A stretch of DNA of 64,000 bases from NCBI RefSeq assembly GCF_003672135.1, contig NC_039515.1, positions 5,766,001-5,830,000 on the forward strand. The letters run 5' to 3'. This document shows positions 57,499 to 64,000 of the stretch, one piece after another. A program made the position numbers and the translations under genes. The stretch's first letter is position 1; every line of letters starts with the position of its first letter. The notes below the pieces were generated by a model. It saw only the letters and a list, made by a program, of their open reading frames with translations, was not told the origin of the DNA and did no database searches. This stretch comes from Ooceraea biroi (Eukaryota; Arthropoda; Insecta; Hymenoptera; Formicidae).

Positions 57499-58392
57499 GG
57501 GTAATTATTTAGATTAACGGAGCAACCTCGAATGACCTTGACCTTGACATATGTTGTCACGGTCACCCTCCTGAGTGACCTTCAAAAGGTTTTAGCCGTC
57601 GCTCATTGTTTATTAAAAAGTTATTAACAAAAGAAGTTTCGAAAATATAGTAGTTATTTTGAATATTGAAAGACATAAACGACGAATATGAACGAAGGAA
57701 GGAAAGTGATTTAACCTAACCTAATCTAATCTAGCCTTGTTAGGTTAGGTTAGGTTATATTTTCTGAAACTGGAGCCCGGACACATATACGCTCATTTTT
57801 CAGCCCGCTTCGTGGGAGGGCGGGGGGAAGGGGCTTCGCCCCTCCCCCCCGGCAGAATCCGTGCCGTGTACCAGGTGATCAAAATCTGTACGGTGAAATC
57901 TGTAACACCGGCTCCGGCGGGGGGAGGGGCAAAGCCCCTTCCCCCCGCCCTCCCGCGAAGCGGGCTGAAAACGAGCGTATGTGTCCGGGGCTCCAGTTTC
58001 GGAAAATATAACCTAACCCAAACCTATTTCTGATTTAAAGGTAAAATTCCATCAAATATACTCTTTCGTAAACGTATATGATATCGTAAAATTATGCTCT
58101 ATTCATTAAACTTTTTTGTTAATAACTTTTTAACAAACAACGAGCGACGGGTGAAACCTAGTGCGGGCTATTCGGGAAGGTGACTTTTGTAATATATGTC
58201 AAACTCAAGTCCTTGCTTCGCGTGGACAGTTGAAAATTCGTGCAAAATCATTAAACTGCTTTTGTTAATAACTTTTTAATAAACAATGAGCGACGGCTAA
58301 AATCTTTTGAAGGTCACTCAGGAGGGTGACCTCTATAATATATGTCAAGGTCAAGGTCATCCGAGGTTGCTCCGTTAAACTAAATAATTACC
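57499..58392. mobile_element. Foldback F6 copy 2, with TTAGG repeats and GC-rich hairpin
   Basis: Outer arms GGTAATTATTTAG.TTAACG and GAGCAACCTCG.ATGACCTT pair 57499-57640 with about 58250-58392. As in copy 1, the arm core is CCTTGACATAT...GGTCACCCTCCTGAGTGACC. The middle has CCTAA units (57712-57735) facing TTAGG units (57746-57763) and a GC-rich hairpin pair (CAGCCCGCTTCGTGGGAGGG; GGGGCTTCGCCCC) around 57800-57970. The outermost arm sequences differ completely from those of copy 1, whereas the core from CCTTGACATAT inward is shared. Confidence 0.8.
57712..57765. repeat. Interstitial telomere-type repeats, both orientations
   Basis: CCTAACCTAATCTAATCTAG followed after a few bases by GTTAGGTTAGGTTAGGTTA. 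Head-to-head telomere-type units inside the foldback core. Confidence 0.85.
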
Positions 58393-58451
58393 TTAATTTT
58401 TAATACAATTTTGCTAAAACAATCCGTACGAACTTTCCGGTCAGGCCAATA

Positions 58452-60898
58452 GAAAAAAGAGAACTGATCAGACAACACATGGTTACGTTGCTCATGATCA
58501 CACACGTTGAACAATCGCACTGGAATAATCCGCGTCCGAGTAATAAGGATTAATAAAGAGATTACACGAGATTGTTCAGCTGAAAAAGTGTTTTGTGTAT
58601 ACACGGTGGCGCAATAAAACGTGCACACGAGTGGGCGGAGAGAGTTGGCCGAACATTGCCGGCGGCGACTGATTTTATTGTTGATCGAGTCATTGTCGCA
58701 CCGCGCTGCATTATTACTGCAAATGTATTGCATTATTACTGCATTATTACTGCAAATGTACTGCAATGGAATCATTGTTATTGAACTGTGTCAGTTCCTA
58801 CAGTAGCCGGCCTGTTGTGCCACGTGTTGTTAACTTTGTAAAAGTGTAGGTGTGCGCCCGCGAGCGTTTCCGCAAAAACTTGCTAATTGCAGTTGGAAAT
58901 TCATTCCAAGTTCGATGTTCGATCGAGACATTTCGATTAAACAAAAGAGAATATTAATAACGAGTGTATACACGGTTTATCTCTTTCTCTCTTTTCTCTC
59001 TTTCTCTGTCCCCCTTCCCCGTTCCCTTCGTCTTTTTTCCTTTCTGTCTCTCTTTGCGGGAGCTCGTAGCATTAATATTAATAAAATTGCAGCGTTTGAA
59101 TCACGATCTGCACAAAAGAACAAGCACACGTGAAGCCTCGTGAAATAATACAAAAGGCAATGGGATTTAAAAGGAGGGTGCAAAACGATGGAACGAGTAT
59201 CGACACTATAATATTATACAGACGAGACTCCCCTTCTCCGCGAACGATTTATTCCATTCCGCTGACGTTTCAACCGGTCAGATTACCGTCGACTGAAATG
59301 CACCGGTGGTAACACGATAAAGCGGGGTTATTAACGCGATTATTTGTCTAATGTGAGCTCCTTTATCACGGCAATTCAATTAGCTGAGCTGACTAATTTA
59401 CCATGCAAGCATCCTTGATTTTCAATCAAGTATCTTTATGGAAAATCGAATCGACATTTACCGGTGAACCAGAGCGACGTAAGAGATTCTAAAAGTCAAA
59501 TTCTTATAAAATCGATTGTTATAAAAAGAATAAATTGTTATATGTATATTTTTTACAGTAATTTCTTTTTTTATTTGTGAGAAAGGGTACTTACGAAAAA
59601 CGGACTGGGGTCTCGAGTAAAGTACCTTTAGAATGGAACGTCTGGAAAATGAGCTCGGGGTAAATTCGTTATCAGCTGAAGACTGCCGGCTGTTAATTAC
59701 TCGTACCTTACGAGGGATTCTTGGTTTACCAAATCGCATAAAAAGATCGCTCTTTTCTCTCTTTCCCCTTTTGAAACGTTATTAGAGCGCCGTACTTAAC
59801 GTCGGCTTATGGATGGCGTTTTCACGAAGGTAAATTCAAAGGAAAGAGCAATAATATCTCTACCCGATATTCTAATTATCCAAACACAATGATTACATTT
59901 CCGTATCGCGAGAAAGGATTAAAAGTACATCTTTCCAAACATTTAACATGTTTTGATTCAATTTTAATTTAAAAGTCCGTTAGTCTTCTTAACTCCAAAA
60001 ATGTCAAAAACAGAGAAAGAGAATTTAATGAAATGTTAGTAAACAGACAAATGGAGCAATATATTAGCAAGTGATGAATGATCTCATTATTGTCCAAAAT
60101 ATTTCCCTCGTTTGAAGTCAGAAGATGTATTATTTGTAACGTGACAGCTATATCACCGCGATACGTCAACTGTATTGAATTAATCCGATATCGAGACTGT
60201 CAATCGTGTCAATCGGTATTCTCCTTTATTGGATAGAAGACAAGTTAATTAGCGAGTATCATGCATTTATTCGTACATATCGGGCTTTTCGCCAGTTCGA
60301 ATTACATTACAATCGCAATGTGATATGTTCGAAATATTGTTTGCGATCTAATCTGAGGATTCCGTTGTGTTCAGTTAAACTAATGAATCAGTATTAGAGC
60401 TATGCTGTCTCGTAAAGCTGTTTCACAGTTTCACCATTTTTATGGAAAGGCGTCTGGCTCTCTCTTGTCATGGGATTGAAAAATGATTTTCCCGCGGCCT
60501 AATGCTTCCTCGAAAAGTCCGCCGTTTAAACGAGCGATTCCTTCGGAAGAAACTTGAAAGCAATTTAAGTCAGTTTGTGCATTGGATTAATGGAGCCACG
60601 CCGGCAAACAGTTCATATTGAGGGCAAGTTTTCGAGATCCATCATCCACTCGAGGCAAATATTTACCGAAGCCTGCTGCGGCAAAGCGTGAAACTCAAAC
60701 AGCATTTTAAATTACATTTTGGCGACGAGAGTCAGGGTAACCATGTGGAGGATACATACATTTTTATAGATCTTTTATCGAGTACGCAGTATGGAAATTC
60801 GGTATACAAAAGCTGTACCATGTATCGATAATGTTGCTCGATGCAAAGTTGCAAGACTTGCCGAGAAACGCTTCCCGAGCAAATGTCGAATATATCAC
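58452..60898. other. 2.4 kb without recognised genes; short ATTACTGC repeat at 58708
   Basis: ATTATTACTGC(AAATGTA) units recur four times at 58708-58766. CT-rich tract at about 58980-59055. No other feature. Confidence 0.5.
58708..58766 (+). repeat. Short tandem repeat, ATTATTACTGC units
   Basis: GCATTATTACTGC units, two of them followed by AAATGTA and CTGC or TTGC. A minor local expansion. Confidence 0.7.
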
Positions 60899-61369
60899 GC
60901 AAAAGTTTTAGTTATTTTTTTCACGTTTCCGTATTTTAGATGAATAATATATGCAACACAATTCAATCATCAAAATATTTGCCCTCGTTTTTTATGATTT
61001 CCTACCATCTCTCGAGTTTCAAATTCCGTTGCGAAAAAATTTTTTGTATCTCAGTCATATCTCGACTATCCAATTAAAAAATATTGCGTCAATTGAAACA
61101 AATGATAAATCTTTTGAAGTCGCCAAGTTGAATGAATACGCGCGCAGAAAAGTTTTCCAGTCCAAGTTCAAACTGGTTTGCTGAATACAAAAACATACGT
61201 TGCTCGTTCACTATTGTTTTTCGAAGTTATATTTATCATTACATCATAACATATAACGTTTTACAAACTTCGATGACAATTCTTCAGAAATATAAAAAAG
61301 CAAGAATTTATATAAAGTTTAAATAATAATATCACAGCACTAAAAAAAGACTAAAACTTTTGCATACGA
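60899..61369 (-). mobile_element. MITE family A, copy 6, split by a 260-base insertion
   Basis: Reverse-oriented copy. The left part (60899-61000) reads GCAAAAGTTTTAGTTATTTT and CAATCATCAAAATATTTGC. The right part (61261-61369) reads ACAAACTTCGATGACAATTC, ATAATAATATCACAGC and GACTAAAACTTTTGCATAC. About 260 bases at 61001-61260 have no match in the other copies and interrupt the body. Confidence 0.75.
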
Positions 61370-62582
61370 TTCACGCGAGAAATATTGCTAACGTTCGACA
61401 AATCAAATGAGTGGAATTTGATTGAAACAAGAAGCACCTGTACGCGAAAAGTTTTCACTTTATCTTTGAAACAATAATATCGCAATCGATCAGATGAAAA
61501 ACGTCATTATCGTGATGCCAGACGCGCTTCTGACAGATTTTTGATAAAGCACAGTTTAAAAGACAGCATGAGCACGATAATACTTGACAAGATAATGATA
61601 TAAAAACACTTTGTAGTATACGTGCAATCACCGAGGGATTGGCAACGCGAGTGATTAGCGATTAGAGACGAGAAGTGCAGTTGGGCAGCCACTAATCTCA
61701 GGATTCATTGCTTTCTCGCATGCACGCGTCGTTAGGCGAATTGGGCCGTGTGTGTATCGTGCGAAGCAAAACGCGTTTTAGAGAACGAGCTTCGATATCC
61801 GAACAGAAAACGCCACGTGCTTCTCGCAGATCAGCATAAATCTACGACAGATCCGGATGAAGCATAAATAACTCCGTCGGATATTTATTAGACGTCCAAA
61901 TGTCCTGCAATGTCTGGACCGTTGTATATTTATTAACGCATCATGTTATTACAGTGGGAACAATTTTGTATTTGCATTTTATTATTACCGATGCCATGGC
62001 ATACAGACTTAACTCAAGAAAAATATTAATAAAACGTTTAAAACTTATTAAATGTCTAAAATATCTGCTTAACTGATAATATCAAGAAATATTTGCAATA
62101 TTTACCAGCGCCATATCGATTATTCTCTCTTATCATCACAGAGTCCGGCTTTCCATCGCAGCATCGTCCGTTCAGCCTTTGCGGATGCAGAGGATTTTAC
62201 GATAAATAATATTGGACATTTCGGAGCACTTTGGATTTCAAACATGAGCGGTAATAAAGCACCGCGAGGCTACTCGATTAGCACCGGGTATGAAAATATC
62301 CATTCGTGCGCGAATTTGTTGATTTTTCGTAATGACGACGTTACTGACTGCGTTTCACTGGTATGCAAATGCTAGACGTTTGATGATGTTAGAAAATACA
62401 GGTCACAGTTGACTACAGCACGGAGTGATAATGCTATTACGACGCCGTGATACTAGCAAGCTAATCAATAACCACGGCAAAATTCCACGGCGCGGTTGTT
62501 CACCCTCAAATGTATTTTACCACCGCCGAAACGTCCTGCGTTGTTCCTGTTACGATAATTGTTCAATATCGTGAGTTACATA
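61370..62582. other. No gene or repeat recognised
   Basis: AT-rich, no supported feature. Confidence 0.5.
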
Positions 62583-63180
62583 TACAGAGTGTTTCCTAAG
62601 TAAGTAAACAAACTTAAGGAGGATATTCCTTGGCTTATTTTAAGAAGAAAAGGTCATATAAACATATGTCCTAAACTGCTTTGTTTTCCAAAAAAAAGTA
62701 TCTGTCATTGTAAAAACGTCTTGCTTGACGAGCGTTTCCATTAGCAAGACCGTATACGAAATGCATATCTGCCATTTCGGCGTTTGTGTAATTTACCATA
62801 ATTAATAAAATTACTAAACTTAATAGGAACTAATAAAGTTTGCGTCAAAGATAACGTGATAGCAGTGATGCCGGATAGCGTGCTTTTGCAGTGCGAGTCA
62901 ACAGCGGTGGGGATGGAGTGGGGATGGTCTCGCGGCGGCCGCGCGGCGCAGTCTGAAACGATTGTTCACTTGCGGCGCCGCGAGACCATCCCCACTCCAT
63001 CCCCACCGCTGTTGACTCGTCTGCAAAAGCACGCTATCCGAAAAGTGAACGAAAACAGTGATGTACTTTTTTTGGAAAACAAAGCAGTTTAGGACATATG
63101 TTTATATGACCTTTTCTTCTTAAAATAAGCCAAGGAATATCCTCCTTAAGTTTGTCTACTTACTTAGGAAACACCCTGTA
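62583..63180. mobile_element. Double-palindrome element F7 carrying a transposase fossil
   Basis: Outer arms of about 120 bases (62583-62706 and 63059-63180) start TACAG.GTGTTTCCTAAGTA with TA at each end. Inside lie a transposase N-terminal fossil and then a second, GC-rich palindrome (62872-63040) whose arms include AACAGCGGTGGGGATGGAGT and GGTCTCGCGGCG. It abuts the mariner beginning at 63184. Confidence 0.85.
62700..62799 (-). pseudogene. Transposase helix-turn-helix fossil
   Basis: ATG at 62799-62797 opens about 33 codons: MVNYTNAEMADMHFVYGLAN, then GNARQARRFYNDRYF. This matches in layout the N-terminus of the DD41D-type proteins at 6364 and 39193 (EEYTDIHFVYGFCDGNARAA). The rest of the gene is gone. 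The fragment shows that this foldback derives from the same broad transposase group. Confidence 0.7.
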
Positions 63181-63183
63181 TAT

Positions 63184-64000
63184 TATTGGGTCGTCCGGAA
63201 AGTTCGTGCCGATTTTTAATAGATGGCGTTGGACATGTCTGAATATATCAATGTTATTGAAAACATACGATTTATATACATATGCTTGAAGGTGACATTT
63301 CAACGCATCTTTAGGAAAAAAGTTGTTTCAGATAAATTGATTCGTGTCAGTTTTGTACTCTTTTGAAGATGGAAGAAAACAAAGAACATTTTAGACACTT
63401 GATGCTTTTTTATTACCGGAAAGGCAAAAATGCCTCACAAGCAACAAATTCGATATGTTCTGTTTACGGAGAAGGCGCTTTAGCTGAAAGAACCGTACGT
63501 AAGTGGTTCGCTAAGTTTAGAGCTGGTGATTTTAACCCTTAAAGACCAAGAACGCTCGGGCAGACCCTCTACTACTGATGATGACCAAATCAAGACACTG
63601 ATCGAGAATAACCCGCGCTACACGACACGTGAATTAGCAGAGATACTGAAAATATCGAAAACCACTGTCCACGATCATGTAGTGAAGCTTGGTTACGTAA
63701 GTCGCTATGATGTATGGGTTCCGCATAATTTGGCCGAAAAAATTTAATGGATCGCATTTCCATCTGCGACTCGCTGTACAAGCGCAACGCAAACGTACCA
63801 TTTTTGAAGCAATTAGTGACGGGTGACGAAAAATGGATCATTTACAACAATGTAGAACGAAAAAGATCCTGGGGTAAGCGAAATGAACCAGCATTAACCA
63901 CTCCGAAAGCCGGCCTTCATCCAAAAAAGGTCATGCTCTGTGTCTGGTGGGATTGGAAAGGAATCCTATATTATGAGCTCCTACCACACAACCAAACGAT
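63184..64000 (+). mobile_element. Mariner transposon, mellifera-like, family G copy, cut by the window edge
   Basis: TA at 63184-63185, inverted end TTGGGTCGTCCGGAAAGTTC from 63186. Nearly identical to the reverse of 46041-45220. The right part is beyond position 64000. Confidence 0.93.
63369..64000 (+). pseudogene. Mellifera-like mariner transposase, 5' part, frameshifted
   Basis: Starts MEENKEHFRHLMLFYYRKGK. An extra base after GDFN (near 63536) and a missing base after NLAEK (near 63745) break the frame at exactly the positions seen at 45692 and 45480. TGDEKWIIYNN is intact, and the reading runs to the window end at about LLPHNQT. Whether the stop before DNA is shared cannot be seen. Confidence 0.88.

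Larger units (their letters stand above)
57414..58451. mobile_element. Mariner ends flanking a nested telomere-repeat foldback
   Basis: TTGGCTTGATCGAAAAGTCC at 57416 and, read from the right, TTGGCCTGACCGGAAAGTTC at 58449 are diverged mariner inverted repeats with TA outside (57414-57415 and 58450-58451). About 80 bases of each mariner end remain. The interior is the foldback 57499-58392. No transposase remains. Confidence 0.75.

Overview
The window is nuclear DNA from an insect, most likely an ant or another aculeate hymenopteran. Only one host gene can be supported: a cationic amino acid transporter of the SLC7A4 (CAT4) type, read on the minus strand. It has short exons, GT-AG introns of 6 to 11 kb, and a coding sequence that runs off the left edge. 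The intergenic and intronic DNA mixes CpG-rich and AT-rich stretches. It is packed with mariner/Tc1-class DNA transposons and long palindromic (foldback) elements, and short TTAGG (arthropod telomere) tracts occur inside two of these. No bacterial-type operon, CRISPR array, rRNA or tRNA gene was seen.

Host gene: four exons at 29303-29450 (contains the first ATG), 22730-22883, 12889-13119 and 1778-1986. They join in phase (0, 1, 1, 0) to give 246 codons. The product starts with a 48-residue cytosolic N-terminus, followed by transmembrane segments 1 to about 6 of an APC-fold transporter. The rest of the transporter lies beyond position 1. The DNA from 29.5 to 64 kb is upstream of the first coding exon, either a first intron or intergenic.

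Mobile elements, left to right: the end of a mariner (1-156); a 0.2 kb MITE family with six copies (0.36, 5.3, 15.0, 23.05, 41.3 and 60.9 kb); twin TTAA foldbacks (3.4 and 4.2 kb); a DD41D-type element with an internally deleted but open transposase (6.2 kb, second copy at 39.0 kb); an apparently intact mariner (11.3-12.6 kb); a TIR element with subterminal motifs (14.1-15.0 kb); a 1.4 kb element with a transposase-like fossil (16.1-17.5 kb); a 0.7 kb TTAA foldback (17.9 kb, second copy at 42.8 kb) fused at a shared TTAA to a different TTAA element (18.6-19.9 kb); a cecropia-type mariner with one frameshift (20.6-21.9 kb); palindromes at 23.9, 26.4 and 28.2 kb; a mauritiana-type mariner with an internal tandem duplication (32.4-34.3 kb); two copies of a mellifera-like mariner sharing the same frameshifts (44.8-46.0 and 63.2-64.0 kb); an intact two-exon transposase with DD48D spacing (49.7-51.2 kb); a tandem mariner dimer (53.0-55.6 kb); a telomere-repeat foldback nested between mariner ends (57.4-58.5 kb); and a double palindrome with a transposase helix-turn-helix fossil (62.6-63.2 kb).

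The most unusual material is the set of transposable elements. It includes a spliced transposase with uncommon catalytic spacing, two copies of a dwarf transposase ORF sharing one deletion, foldbacks carrying TTAGG arrays and GC-rich hairpins, and a terminal TACAGGGTG-like motif shared by five elements whose interiors differ. Long stretches without recognisable genes or repeats are listed as such.
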